DNA of 64,000 nt from Heterocephalus glaber (GCF_000247695.1 NW_004624783.1:3529985-3593984); one strand, 5' to 3'; positions 1 through 13,450 are shown, counted from the stretch's first letter. The notes: generated from the sequence alone by a model not told the origin. A program made the numbers and translations.

Positions 1-60
1 CTGCACGGATTACCTCCTCTGATCTGGGTGAGGTGGGACAGCGGCCGTGAGCAGCGGTAG

Positions 61-390
61 GGATGGTGACCCAAAAGCCCTTTCCTGTGGGCTGGGAGCA
101 GTGGGAGGGATGGCCGGGAAGCCCCTTCCTCTGGACCAGGAGCAGTGGGATGGCGGCTCAGAAGCCCTTCCCTCTGGGCCAGGAGTGGTGGGAGGGATGG
201 TGGCCTGGAAGCCCCTTCCTCTGGGCCAGGAGCAGCGGGACAGAAGGTGGCCCCAAAACCCTTTCCTCTGGTCTGGGAGCAGCAGGAGTGATGGTGACCA
301 GGAAGTCCCTTCCTCTGGACCAGGAGCCATGGGACGACGGCTCAGAAGCCCCTACCTCTGGACTGGGAACAGTGGGACTCAGTACCTTGG
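61..390. repeat. Minisatellite A: seven units of 43-48 bp
   Basis: The anchor AAGCCCCTTCCTCTGG or a close variant recurs at about 75, 119, 162, 209, 257, 303 and 346. The spacings are 44, 43, 47, 48, 46 and 43 bp. Each unit carries a GGGAGCAGTGGGA-like block and is strongly GC-rich compared with the AT-rich intron beside it. Open frames across it on both strands are products of the repeat: Gly/Pro/Ser/Leu-rich peptides with no start context or homology that I recognise. The left edge may continue beyond the window. Confidence 0.9.
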
Positions 391-440
391 TCTGGTGGTC
401 TGGTGTCCTCTGCGTCTTTGTAGTGTGGAACCAGGTGGCT

Positions 441-650
441 GCCTGTCTGCAGCGTGGTGATTCGATGTCTTCCGCGTGACTCCGGACCTCGGTAGGGCAT
501 GCACAGACCTTCCTGTGTGCAGCAGGCTGATGCGGCGTATTCTGTGTGACTGGGGACCTCGGTAGGGCTTGGGCAGACCTGCCTGTCTGCAGCGGGGTGA
601 TTTGGTGTCTTCTGCGTGACTCAGGACCTCGGTAGGGCATGCACAGACCT
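441..650. repeat. Minisatellite B: three exact-period 70-bp units
   Basis: The block GCCTGTCTGCAGCG or a variant starts at 441, 511 and 581, giving units 441-510, 511-580 and 581-650. Each unit ends in GACCTCGGTAGGGC and CAGACCT. A degenerate partial unit lies at about 391-440. The period is constant at 70 bp while base changes are scattered, so the array is old enough to diverge but not to gain indels. It directly abuts minisatellite A. It may be the internal repeat of an LTR or other element; I cannot name one. Confidence 0.88.
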
Positions 651-3600
651 GGCTCCAAATAGTTAAATTTCACTTGCTTTGTTTCTATGATGAACAAACA
701 TGCAGTATCATCTTTGAATAATTGTTCCACCAAAGTTTAAATTTTTAGTTGAAGTCACCTGATTTGTTTTATCAGGGGATAGGAGCTTGCTGCTTCATTC
801 CATTTGGTAGTTTTCAGAGACCTGCTATGGTATAAGGCAGTAATTCCCAAGGGCTCATCTCTTGATAGTTTCATAATTACTGTACCACCGATAGTTAAGA
901 ATAGCCCCAGACCTCACATTTTTAGGAGATATGCTTAGATGATTCCAGAATATATTATCACCCGAGGACAGATCCCCCAAAAGATCTCTGAGTATAGTAG
1001 CATCAAAGACAAGGGGATGTGGATGTAAGTATTAGACTTATTTATTGTCCTGTTTGTCCCTGGAAACCATCATATAACCTGTTTGACCCTCATCTTTCTC
1101 ATCAGCAGAGTGGCCTTCGTGATATACTTCCTTGGGATGTAGAAATATAATAAAATATTACATATGAATTTATATGAATATTAAATTGGGCTAAATATCA
1201 GTTGTTATTATTATCAGCAGCATCTAAGGGATTGATAATAGGGAAAAGAAAAAGCCATACAAGAATAAAGAGGGGTTGACTATGGAAACACAGGTTGAAT
1301 TCTGTTTGAAGTACTTATTTATTATTTTGTTATATTGAAATATTACTGGTGTTTTGAATTTTGTTCAAAGGAATGAATTACTGGCTCAAATGAAGAGCAA
1401 GTTGTGTAATATAGGAAAAACCTTTTAAAACCTTCAATTAAGTCTACATGTAATTTCTCAATGTTTTCAAACCCTTTAATGTACATTATTTTATTTGATG
1501 AAATGGGATTTCTCTTGTATGTATTTTCCTCCCAGTTTGGTAGATTTTATATATCAAAGATAGCAACCTCTTATATTACTGTATGTAAGCATAGATTTTT
1601 CTATCATCTTCCATCATTTGAGCAGAGACTGGGAACAGTCTTTATCCATTTTGTTGAATGAATATAAGCCTGGCTAATGGATAGGTAATTTAGCAAAAAC
1701 AAAATAAAAACAAAACAGAACCAGTTGAGCTCTCTCGTCTCTGTTTTTAAGAAGTTTTATTCATTAAATTCTGTGGTACTTTCATATTGGAGAGCTGCTT
1801 TTCCAGACCAAGGAATAAGGCACAGAAGGAGGAAGAAGCCAGGTTCTAGAGGTTGTGATTGTGAAGTCTGGGGATATGAGCTTGAAGGAAGTTACTAGAG
1901 AAAATGCTACACGGGTGGCCATCTACTGATGTGCTATGAGCACATCTACTTGTCTTTTTTGCTTTTTGTTTTAATAGTCCAGTGGAAGTCTCTGATTTAA
2001 GAAATCAGTGCAGCACCAGGATATACTTTTTTCATTGTGATACTTGGGGCCAGTCTTGCAGAGATTTTTCTTTTTTTCATCTTCCAAATGGAGTAGATAG
2101 CAAGGAGGAGTAAGTATGAAAGCATGGGTGAGGTCACTTGGGTTGTGGTGATCAAGACCAAGGAGATGTGAGGAAAGACCCAGAGTGGTTCTCCCATGAC
2201 AGCCACTGCTCTTTTAATGAGGCTGTTTGTGGTTAAGAGTATTTCTGATTAAAAGGGCTTTTCTTGAAAAATGAGACTTTTATTTTGAATAGTATTCCTG
2301 AAAGACAGAAAACATTTCTGGGGTCATGGCTGCAGGAAAGTGATGGTGGGATGTTGATATCAATATTATAAATTTCATTTCTACTGAAAAATATTCTAAG
2401 ACATAATTCTGGCATGTGTCATCATTTTGTGCAATTTGTGCACGAGTCTATTAAAAGTACTTATCAAAGAGCAAAATCATACAGTCCTTTTAATTATAAA
2501 ACAAGGGATTTAAGCATATTGTTGGCCAGCTCAGAAAAAATCAACAGCATACTATGTACCTTTCTTGAGAAAATATACTTTTTTGTGACTGAATTCTTTA
2601 AAGGGATCCCAAGATTAGAGAATTTTCATTAATCTTAATATAAATTTAACTTTAAGTAACTAAATACTTGACTATAAGAAGTCTACAAGCAATAACCTTC
2701 TAAAAAGTTCTTTTTGTATGAACCGCCAATATCTTTTCAAGTAATTTAAATTCATTTTTATATTTCTTCCACAACTTCTTGTTTTTACTGTGTCTGCCCC
2801 CCCAAAAAACAGAACAAAAAAAAACTAAAAAGAAAAAATTAACTAATATTTCTTAGGTCCTTTCAATTATCTTTCATTCATGCAGGTGTTAAATTTTTAA
2901 TCCCTTGGATGAAAGTATTTTAATAACTGAAATATGTATTTGTTACATCATAAATTAAGGATTAAGCTCAGATTCTCACTTGAGGATGCATGTCTTTTTA
3001 ATTTGAATATGATAATAGTGTCAAGATAAAAGGATAAGCAACTGTTTCAAATTGCTTTTTTTTCTCATTTTGTCTGAGGTACAAAATATGGTAAAATACA
3101 TGCTAACTTGCCACTTTGAAAACCACATTGCAGTTAAAAATTTTTCTCCTATCAAATTTTATTTAATGTACTTTCTGGACCTCCCATTACCCAAAGAAGA
3201 TCCTTTTTCTTTTGAGAAAATTACTACTTTTAAAGTTTATCCACATAGTAGAGTAGAATATTGGTAGATTTTTTTTTTCTGTCTTATACTTCTCACTTAT
3301 TTATCCTAAAATCAGTAAATACCAGTAAATATCCTAAAATCAGCAATAAAATACTGTATGTTCATGATGAATATTTTAAGTAACTGAAATACTGACTTTT
3401 TAACAGTTCTACTACTTATTTGCAAACAGATTAAGGGAGAGAGAAGTGTTTGCTGTTTCAAGTAACAAGTGAAACACAAATTTTAAAATATATTCTTGTA
3501 AATCTGCCTTATACCTTTCTTGCTAAGTTTTGTTGATTTAAAAAATAACTATTCTCCAATTTTGGTCTCATCTGATATTTACAATATTTTAAAATAATTT

Positions 3601-4480
3601 AGAGTTTCTCAAATTTTTAAAAAGGATCTATGATTTTAATATTTTTATTAATTTTTATTTATACCCCTGCTTGCTAACAATTTAGGACTTTTATCAAGGA
3701 TTTCTTTATTTTCTTTGCTTTATTTGTCACCATTAGCTCTTCACCAGACTTAGTCATTTCACAAAGGTTTAGAACTTCTTGTATGGTGGGCTCCATTTTA
3801 GGCTCTTGCATGTAACAGAGCAAAACAGGAAAAAAAAACAAACCTCTCCTGTTTTCATAAAGTTAATCTGTTAATGCAAGGCAATTGACAACACATATAT
3901 TTTATGCTAAGTGGTGATCATTCCAGGAAGAAAAATAACTCATAATATGAATATGGGGACTGAGGTAAGAATGGATGCTACTTTATATAGGCCAGCCTCT
4001 GACTAGATGCTACTTGATTAGGGACCTAACTGAGCAAGGCTTGCATATCATACATCTGGATGAACGCCTTCTGGCAGGTCCTGTTGAACACTAGTTACTC
4101 CGATCTCTTGCACTGACTAACTTTATGCCATTTATTGCTATAGTGTATTCTTCACACTCTTTTCAGAAAGTGCCAGGTTTGCTTTTCAACTACAGTATCT
4201 GTCTTGCCAAGCCCAGTAGACAGTGCTTATCTTGGTCTGTACTTCATTAGGAAATCACTTCTAGTTGAGTTCAAATGGCACCCTGATTTCAAGAGTGACT
4301 GTAATCCTTTTTCTTCTAGAGGAATAGTAAATGGGCACTTTGAATTCGGTAAGCAAACATTGAAGGTTTTTTTTTTTAATATTCCTTATCAAGTGAAATT
4401 CACCTTTGATTTTTCCTTGTGACTTTCCTCAAGCCTCTCCCAAACTGAAGTCAACATTAATAATCCTACTAAGCTATTTG
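651..4480. other. AT-rich intron, no confident feature
   Basis: Nothing gene-like is seen. The stretch around 1480-1670, ending TTTTGTTGAATGAAT, resembles the 3' end of a plus-strand L2, at low confidence. An A-rich tract lies near 2800-2845. Confidence 0.5.
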
Positions 4481-4489
4481 AAATGAAGA

Positions 4490-4700
4490 ATAATATTTAT
4501 CATGAGCTTAACCACTTGCCAGTACTGCAATACTATGTTATTTCATTTAACCTTTCTAGCTGTCCCAGGTTGGTATCCTCATCTTATAGATGAGTAGAAT
4601 GAGGCACAGTAATAGTCTGTACTTTATCCAAGGTCACAAAGGTAGTAAGCAGTAAAGCCAGGATTTACAGGCTGGCAGTGCAAGTCTACATTCTTAACTT
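4490..4700 (-). repeat. MIR SINE, reverse orientation
   Basis: The stretch carries the hallmarks of a reverse MIR: a decayed GAGGCACAG block, CCAAGGTCACA, AGTAAGCAGTAAAGCCAGGA and a terminal TCTTAAC...CACTATGC. It is diverged, as expected of this ancient mammalian tRNA-derived SINE. Confidence 0.8.
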
Positions 4701-5929
4701 TTTCACTATGCAGACTTAATGAGAGGGTAAAATGGGAATGGGGTTGCATTAAACAGAAAAGAGTTGAGTCTGCCTTTTATTCACTGCTCCTATTAAAGCT
4801 AAACAATTTATGGATTAACCACAGATACGTTTTAATGTGACTTGAGCAAAAGTTTCTCTTCTAATGCTACCCATAGATTGGAAATAGCTTGTCTGCGAGG
4901 TTGTGAGGCACACAGATCTGTTCAACTACCTCTACATTCCTCTTTTCATAGATGTATCCCCCATCAAAATAGAAAAGGCCTCATAGCTCTTATTTGTACC
5001 TCTTTTCTTTGTGCTGACTCTCCAATTTTTATTTATTTATTTATTTTTAATTTTTTTGTTTTCGTCTTCAGAGGAATTCTCCTTCCTGCTTGTAGGTTCC
5101 TACTCTTCTCACTGCCTTCCCTATAACTTCTTCCCCGCCATTGAAACAGGAAAAGATAGGACTCTCAAAGGTATCCCTGCTGTAGATAGATTGCTGACAC
5201 TTCAGCCTGTAAGAGTGACTCTTCTGGAACTTTGGGGCACGTTAAATCCTCATCCTTAGCATGGGTTATCACTTTCTATTTTCCTCTCTATAGCTTTTTG
5301 CCAAGTTAAGACATCCACTTATATATCTTCCTCCTGTTATAATCATGTTTTTATTAATTTATATGTGGGGTGCTTCTGTATCAGTTGGTGATGTCAACAA
5401 AGCATCTGACTGTTGAGTATGGAGTCAGGGGCAAGATCTGGGCCAGGTATATAACTTCAGGAGTTTCGGCTCATGGGAGGAATTTAAAGCCTTATGACTG
5501 GAAGAGCTCCCCTTAGAGACCAAGGGTAGGTTCAGACAAAAAGTGGACCTCTGTGAACAAACCCTGAGGTTTGAACTGGTGGCTATTTCTTTGAAGAGGG
5601 AAAAGTCTGACAGAATGATTCTTCTACTAGCATTGGATGATAAATAATGCAGGACTTGTACAAATTTATACAGGTTAGCAGATCTTCATCATTGTGGAGG
5701 AAATGGGAATTTGTGCTACAGAAGATGCAAAAGATTATTAAGAACATCTTCTATAAGCAGCAAAGTCCTTGTCATTTATAAATTTAATTCTAGGTCTTGT
5801 AATAAACAGCTTAGGAATTCATTTAATTTGTACAGGATGAAAATATGTTTTCACCTTTATAATTGCTATTGCCAGAAAAGTCATGTTTATTGATTTGCTC
5901 ATTATTTTTATAAGGTTTTTAAAAATTTT

Positions 5930-6004
5930 TTGGTGGCAGTGCTGGGGTTCAAGCTCAGCTTTGTGCACACTAGGCAAGCAGTCTACCACTGAGCTACAAC
6001 CCCA
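5930..6004 (-). repeat. ID-like tRNA-derived SINE, reverse
   Basis: The reverse complement begins CTGGGGTTGTAGCTCAGTGG (A-box type TAGCTCAGTGG) and continues with GCTTGCCTAGTGTGCACAAA. This is an older ID subfamily than the GGTACC-ending copies elsewhere in the window. Confidence 0.8.
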
Positions 6005-6984
6005 GTTTTCCTTTTATGATTTTTCTTGTTTTGTTTTGTTGTTATTGTTATTGTTTTGTTTTGGCTTCAGTATATAATGTTGGGGTTTTAAAACATTTTT
6101 AAAAATTCCATTGAGTTTACTGAGGGTAACTAAGACTGTATTTGTAATGAATGAGGATCTTGTCCAGATTATAAGCCAAGGCTGCCGGACATTAATTGAA
6201 CTGGTTAGTGTTATAGTCTGAATATTAGTACACAATACAATTTGATTACTTAATGTGCTTTTCAGTTCAGATTTAAGAGATATTTAGAAGAAAATGTCTC
6301 ATTAAACACTTAGGTAAATGAAGTCACTGATTTTTAAAGATAATATTATTAGCATGTATACTCTTTCTTATCCCCAAAATGACTTGATTAGACATGAGCA
6401 ATATTTTAAACAATATTGTATCAGGAAGACTAGACTGGTGTTTTCTAATGTCTTATGATGCAAAAAAACTAGAAATGTATTTTTTGTTGTTATTATAACC
6501 AACACCTGGCACAGTACTAAGTGATCATATGGTACCTTGTTGAAGTGAGAGCTAAAACCCAGAAAGTTACAGTTGGGGCAGGGCTGATGGAGGCCAACAG
6601 CTGGGGGAGTTGGCTAGTGGCTGACAGCCTCAGTAGAACTTTCCATTGCATTATTTCCCTGCTTATTGTCAAGAATGAAAGGTACATGATAAAAGTTGGT
6701 TTGAGGGATGTGAAGCTAGGGGATAAGAGAGAAAAAGAAAGAATTGAAGAAGAAAAAAAAAAAACTGAAGTAAGCTGTGCTCTAAAAGTGTTCAGGTACC
6801 CAGATTGAAATCCCTTACATCACAGTGTAGAAAATTATGGGCCAATGTATTGGTTCTGCTTATGGAAAGGGACTGCCTTAGAAGTCAGTGAGTTATCCCA
6901 GAGTGACTGCTGGGCCAGCGTCTGTAGTTGACCTGCTAAATGACTTTTCTTTCCTTCAGCTCTGATTCTCTCAAGATAAGGGTA

Positions 6985-7090
6985 GTGAATGTCTAAAACA
7001 AGGACCCTGAGACCCAGAGGGGTTGAATAGCTTGTCCAAAGTCATACCCTGCTAAACAGAGGTCTTCGGCTCTAAAATAAGATGCATTTT
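6985..7090 (-). repeat. MIR fragment, reverse
   Basis: GAGACCCAGAGGGGTTGAATAG, CTTGTCCAAAGTCATACC and CTAAACAGAGGTC follow the central core of a reverse MIR. Both ends are decayed. Confidence 0.6.
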
Positions 7091-7129
7091 GCGATATGCC
7101 AGTCTCCTCATCACCATAAGTGTTTTAGG

Positions 7130-7235
7130 CAGAATGAGTGTGATCATTTGTCAGGGATACTGCACAGGTACTTACAGAAGGATTCATTGACCTCTAAGGT
7201 CCCTTATAACTTAAAATTCTATGATTCTAGTTTCA
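7130..7235 (+). repeat. L3/CR1-type LINE 3' end
   Basis: The terminus reads AGGTCCCTTATAACTTAAAATTCTATGATTCTAG. The closing near-repeat ATTCTATGATTCTA is typical of CR1/L3 elements, which end in short tandem repeats rather than poly(A). Only the 3' tail is recognisable. Confidence 0.6.
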
Positions 7236-7239
7236 GATT

Positions 7240-9210
7240 TATAGATTTAGTATGATAGTATTCTGTTCTTAGCTTCCTATAGAAATGGATCTTTAAAAGC
7301 ATTTTATTGTCTTTGCAACTTAAAATAGCAATCAACTTTGCTTCTCAGATACTTACAGTATACCATGCATACTATTCATTTTGAATATTTGTTACCTGTT
7401 AATAGCCACAATTTCAGTTGTATATGAAGTGGTAGTTTGATGAGGTAATGTCCTCACTAAACCAAAAGCTTAAACAAGCTTCTCATTGCAGAGAGACCCT
7501 CATTTTCCTGGCTGTCAACCTGAATGATATTTTAATTTTTCTGCCCTTAGAAAACTTCAGTCTCTTATCCAATAGATAAATGAGCAAACCCTCAGGAAAT
7601 GCAGGAGAATGTTTCTGTTTGCCAATGCAATAAATGCAGAAGCTAATAAATGTCTACTTCCATCAGGAGGAGGCGTGTAATGAGTAAATGATGAGAAAAA
7701 GAATTCAGGGAAACAAATGATCAATCCAATCTAAGATGACAAACAATTTCTTAATAACTTGGCCTCTAGTTGGAGAGAGGGCTTTCACTAGTCAAAGAGA
7801 ATGCCTGTTGAAACAGCTTAGCACAGGGGCATTTGCATCTAGTTGCTGATGGATTTGGTCTGGTTACATTTGGGTTACACTGAGCAATAAACCAAGATTC
7901 AAATTCTGCCTGGTTATTGCATGCTTTCTTTGCTCTCTAATTTCTGTAAGTAAGTGCTCAGAAAAGGAATCATTTCAGGGCCTAAGTCACATTGCTTACT
8001 CCAGATTCTATTTATATTTCACATTTATCTTTTTAATAAAGACCCTTTTCAAAAGTAAAAAATCCAGTTGCTTTCTCTTGAGATGTGTTCGGACTATTAG
8101 GATGTACGAGAACCTCTTTCCTGTGAGGGTGAATATGCCATTTAAACACCTTTATAGACTTCAGTTCCCTAAATCCTTGGTGATTGCCTTTGTGGGAACT
8201 CAAGAGTTCCCACTATGCTTTGTCCCTTGTGGATAGATGGATGCATTTTTGCTTACCGGTCTTACTGGAAAGCACTTGTACTCGTGATCAGCAGAACACA
8301 TAGTGTAATTAAAATGGAGTAAATGAGACAGGACTTGGAAACCGAAGAGTTGCAAACCACATGGAAGATATGAGAGAGCTACACCATGCCAAAATGAAAG
8401 ATCATTCACTGAGATGCATTTTGTTATCACCCTTTTGTGGAATCTAAGAACATTTCTCAAAAAAGTCATGTGGAAAAGATTGGCTAACAAATCCTAGCCA
8501 TTTTCAGGGACAGATTTTCATGAATATTTCTAGAAGACTATCAAACTTACTTATTGTGTCCCTCATAATTATCTTCGTACCACCCACCCTGTCTAATCCT
8601 GTTTTGTTTTATTTTGTGTTTTTTTAAAAAGAAATATGACATTTTAGGGTATTCAGTACCATCTGAATGAATGAATTTCTGCAGTTGAGGGGTGACATTT
8701 TTATGTGGTACTAGTAGAGTTTGGGCTCATAGTGCAGGGAAATGCTAATGAGCCATCACCTAGAAGCTGGACCAGGGGTGATACTGCAGGGCTTTTAGTG
8801 TACTTGGCAGCAGATGAAATGTACCTTAGAGATTCAGGAATCCTACACAGTGCTTTCTGAGGGAGAGCCATTATATCTGAAAGCTAAGACTTTTCAGTGT
8901 GCTTCTATTCACATGCATATTTCTATGCCAAATCTTTCAAAAGGCCTTTCCTTTAAAATACAAAAAGATAAACACATCTTTGAAATGGATAGTTAATCTC
9001 TTTGCCACTTTTGAAATCTTTTTCCATTTCCTATCTGAGATTTTTAACCCTTAAATTAAGACTGACTTTTCTCTTCATCCATGTGGTTTTATATGCATTG
9101 CTAGCACTCATGTAAAACTTGAGAGTTGTATCATCTGCACTGGGTCTTTTGCTTGGATAATGCACTTCATTCTTATGTGACTATTAAGAAATAAATAATA
9201 TTAAGAAATA
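7240..9210. other. Unrecognised intron sequence
   Basis: Mostly single-copy AT-rich sequence. No RNA gene, repeat family or exon was recognised. The open frames here are short and lack support. Confidence 0.4.
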
Positions 9211-9214
9211 AATA

Positions 9215-9309
9215 CAGTATGCTTAACCGAAGTTGCATATGAGCTGATTTGATTCTAGCACTTACTACCGGTGGTCCGAGCAAATATGCAACTTTGGTTA
9301 AACATACTG
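9215..9309. mobile_element. 95-bp palindromic MITE-like element
   Basis: Left arm 9215-9240 (CAGTATGCTTAACCGAAGTT...) and right arm 9284-9309 are inverted copies, 24 of 26 matching. They enclose a 43-base centre containing ACCGGT. One of the two mismatches is a CpG-to-TpG-type change and would still pair as G-U in RNA. Termini CAG...CTG suggest a DNA-transposon MITE, but no clear target duplication is seen and I cannot name the family. A hairpin RNA is the alternative reading. Confidence 0.6.
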
Positions 9310-10039
9310 CTCCTGGTAGAGAAAATAAAGACTACAGCCCCAACTGTACTTCCTCCTTGGCTGTTTTTACCATAAAATCAAAAATAGAAATAAAAACAAG
9401 AAATGATTGATTCCGGACAGTATTTGCTATTATGAAGCTCAACTTTCCTCCGGCCTCCAATAGTTTCAACTCTTGCTTTTATGTTTGCTTGGAAAGGAGG
9501 AATCCTAAAGGTTTCCCTGTTTACAGGTACTTTTTCAAATGAATATTACCTCCCAGTAGGTTGGAAGCACTGGAATTGTGTAACTGTTTTTTATTTTTTT
9601 TTAAATATCCCCTCAGCTACTAGTACTTTACTCTGTAAACATTAGATGTCAGTAAATGTTAGAGTGCATAAAAAATGAATAGTGACCCACTTAGCAAGTA
9701 ACAGAAGATCAGACATACCAAGACTAACTAGGATTTTAACCTTTATATTTTAAAACAGGTTTGTCCTGTACCCACATTTAAAAAATTAATCCCAACTTTA
9801 ATTTGTATTATTCTTACCAGTGTATACATTTGTTGTATATGGAAATGCTAGGATTTTGCTTTGTTTGTTTTCACAAGAGAGCTGGTGCAGTTTGGAACCT
9901 CATAACAAACTTGTAACTGTCCTTATTCTTCAGTATATTCACCAAGGACTAAAACATAAAGGAACTTAAACATTCTTGTCTCCTTCCCCATCTCTAGGGA
10001 AAAAAAGAAAAACCCTAAAAAACCTCTGCCATTCCACAT

Positions 10040-10420
10040 GTATGAATGATCTATTATTTATTTTAGGTGTTCTCTGTGGTTAAATATTTGATTTTCATTT
10101 TCAATATTATGAACTCTATGGTAAATAATTTTTAGCTAAATTTTATACATATCTATAATTATCTCAGATATTTCTAGAAATGAAACTTTTGAGTAAGAAT
10201 ATACATTATTGAAAGGCTTTTGAAATGTTGCCATAAATTGTTCCAATTTATACACTGCTACCAAATTCTGAGGGAGTCCATTTCCTCACATGTCTGTATA
10301 AAAAGGGAGAGGGAAAAAAGCAAAAATAGCAGGTTTGATTAGGTGTAAAGTGAAATGATTTTACCAGTCTTTGTCTCACAAATTTTTAAAATTCTAATAT
10401 CAAGGAAGTATATGTCCTTA
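10040..10420 (-). repeat. Old L1 (L1M type), reverse
   Basis: The order TTTCTAGAAATGAAACTTTTGAGT, GAAATGTTGCCATAAATTGT, CCAATTTATACACTGCTACC matches the diverged reverse-strand pattern of ancient L1M 3' regions (normally ...AGAAGTGGAATTGCTGGGTCA...TTTACACTCCC). Boundaries are approximate. Confidence 0.55.
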
Positions 10421-10429
10421 ATACCCATG

Positions 10430-13400
10430 GTCTAGACCAATCTTTCATCTCCAGCCCCCAACTAGGAGGTTTAAAAGAATGGCATTTTGTGTTAGGTAAA
10501 ATTTCTGTTTAGAAAATAATGAAATTCTTTTTAAAAATTTTCACTGGTTGGACTGAACAGTTTTTTTCCTAGTTAGACCTCTGATTAGTGTACAATGCTA
10601 ATGACAAAATTAGATTCACAATTGAGAAGCTGTCATGGGTGATAATTCTGTGCCTGTTGCCAGCATCAGTCCTAAGACTTTATTAAATTAAGATCTTAAA
10701 TAAAAGTTCTAAGATTTTATTGAATATAAGCATTAAAAACATGCATTAAAAGGGTGAGCACTATATTTCTTAATTAGGAAAACAGATTTACTCATTAAGT
10801 AATGTTGTGTCACCTTTATGATGACACAACTCTCTAAGCATAATGATGAAACTATCTTTCTAGCTCAGGTATGCTTTGCCTTGTGTACATCATCAGAGCA
10901 GCTCCTCATTAAGCCTGTAGCCCATAACTCTGCTGAGGTCAGCTGGAATTTTCTCATTTTATTCACCTAGAGAGATGTGCACACTCTGGTATCAGAGCTT
11001 ATCTGTAGCACTCACCCTTCACAAGAGCTGCTTATTTTCTATGGTGCCAGAAGGGTATTACTTCTGAGCAGATAGATTTGATGTAGTCTCAAGTTCCTGC
11101 TCAGCTGGTGCCCAGAAGCAAGGCAACCAGCTATATTATGTCTGCAAAAGTATCCAAAGCTTTGCTCAATTTTTAAGAAAGTTCCTCTTAAGTAGACTCC
11201 CTGAAATAGAATGAGTACTGGTTGGGCCTCTATGAAATGTCTCTATCTCATCTTGTTAGAGATAGCTGATGAAAACATATCCTTACAAGTCAAATTCTAG
11301 GCGGAAGTGGGCAGAAAGCATGCTTTGTCTTGGCCTCTCCACTCTCCTTTTCACCTCTTTCTTCTCTAACAGAGATTCCAGTTTTACACTACATACTTAT
11401 CTTCTGCTTTGGGAGGAATTCTTCTTACTCTCACTTTTGATTCTGTGTTTTCTTTAGAAAGTTTAACTGTTAATAAGTCAAAGCGTGAAAGATATTTACT
11501 GAGAGCTTCTCCACTTGGATTCCAAGGAAAAAATCTCAAAAGTCTTCTAGTTATCTTAATTAGAATACTTAAAATTTGTGGATTTCGATTTGTGATTAAT
11601 ATATTTTCAGTTAGTGGAATACCTTACAAGTGTGAAAAACATCAGGTTGGATGACAAAGCTTACTACTTCCCTTAGCGTTTGCAAATATAAAGCTCTTAA
11701 AGACTAACAGGACGACAAAACTGAAGCCAGTTCTCTCTGTATATTATAATTGGTTAGTTGTTTACTTCTCTATCCCCTCTAGCTTTTCAGGGTATCTTCA
11801 GTCTTCCATCCCTTTGACCTACACCTACACTTAGCCATATTAACTCATCAAAAGTAATGCTTTTTGAATGAATTAATTTTAGGTTGACTTTCCAAAGGTT
11901 GGAAACCATGTGAAATGAATAAGTCCAGGTCATCAAAATGAGAATATTTTGTAAATCCTTCAGGTCTTTAATGTAAAACTGGGAGTGAGTGAAGAGTTAC
12001 AGTTGCTGATAAGTGAGCTAGTGTTTGCCTGCATCCTCTGTAGTAAGTATTGTCATCTTTGACTTCTTTTTAGGCCACAGTTATCAAGAGGGCTCCATGT
12101 GCACAGACTTACATCAGTCTTTATGCCAAGTAAACAGAAGTATGTTCCTTAGAGATCCTTTCTATAGGAGATGATATGGAGTGGAGCACTAACCTGAGAT
12201 GCATTGGCAGTAATGATGTGACAGATTCTGTGTAAAGGCATCCGATGGTATGCGGTTAAATGTGCATGGCGCACCTCCACATTGAACACTTCCCAGAGAA
12301 GACTTATAACCTTGATAGTGACTGTGTTGCATCACAGGGCCCTCAAGAGAATGAGAGGTGCCAGTGCTGATAACACGCGTAATTTAAGAGTTACTCTGTA
12401 GGTCTTGCAAGACATCCCAGTAAATTCTCTTGAGTACCCTTCCGATAACTGTGAAGTTGCTTTGTCTCACCCTTGTAGAAGAAACAGTGAGATACACAAC
12501 CATGGAAAGAGCAGAAAGGTCTCAGGTGTGTGATAATAGAAGTCTGAGAGGTGAGTGTAGAAAAGTGATGCTGTTTTGTCACAGGAAGAAGAGCTACTAA
12601 CATGGATTTCAGATCTTTTATTGGCCTTAATATAGAAGGGTGATAGTGAGAAAATTAATGCCTTATTTTTAGGATAAATAGCAAGTCTCAGTCTAAGCAT
12701 AGAAGATGAGAATTATAAATGGAAAAGGACCAGTCGTTTCCCCAGTACTGTCTAGATTAGGTTTCTTGTAATGCTGCTGAAACTGAAGACATAATTAATT
12801 TTCTTATGAAAATTACATAGATCCATGCTAAAACCTAAATTGTTATAGATGGCTATTAAATAAAGAGGAAAAGTATCTCCTCCTCACATCTTCTTTCCAG
12901 GGGTCACTTCCTTATAGAACACTTCACTGTGGGTGTACATATCCACAAGTGCTTATTACTTACAAAGTATATTACTGAAAGTGTTTTTGTAACTGTCATA
13001 TTTCTTGGACCTCTTTCTATATCAACATAAGCAGGTCTCATATTCTTAAAGGAATCAGAATAAACTTATGGGTAGAGAGAACTATGAGATAAAGCTTGAA
13101 GTGTCTGACAGAAATAGCTAGAGAAATTAAAAGGAAATGAAATCATAGCTAATTCAAAAACTGAATATGAAGAGTAGTTATTGACTTCAAAGAAATTTGG
13201 AGCTTTTGAGACTCATTAGAAAAACTCCATTCTAGAGATGAAAAGTTCCATATAGTGATCCAATGATACTGGAATACTTTACTAATTATACATTTACTTA
13301 TGTGATTTAAAAAAAAAATTAATGTCTGCCTATCACACCATAAACTATAGAAGCAGGGCCACATCTCCGTTTGCTCGTCACATCTCCGTTTGCTCGTCAG

Positions 13401-13430
13401 CATATTCCAAGTTCCTGGCCTGGTGTCTGG
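10430..13430. other. Unrecognised intron sequence
   Basis: AT-rich, apparently mostly unique sequence. A perfect 19-bp tandem pair at 13360-13397 is the only clear local structure. Confidence 0.4.
13360..13397. repeat. Perfect 19-bp tandem duplication
   Basis: CACATCTCCGTTTGCTCGT occurs twice head to tail with no mismatch, including two CpGs per copy. It is therefore recent. Confidence 0.9.
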
Positions 13431-13450
13431 CACAGACCTTAATTACTTGG

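Noticed and set aside
158..650. CpG-island promoter at the left edge
   Set aside because: The GC-richness comes from minisatellite units; no initiator, first exon or splice donor was seen.
47..733. Overlapping open frames on both strands (up to 191 codons)
   Set aside because: They lie in the tandem arrays; low-complexity peptides in several frames come from the repeat periodicity and GC-richness. No splice sites or homology were seen.
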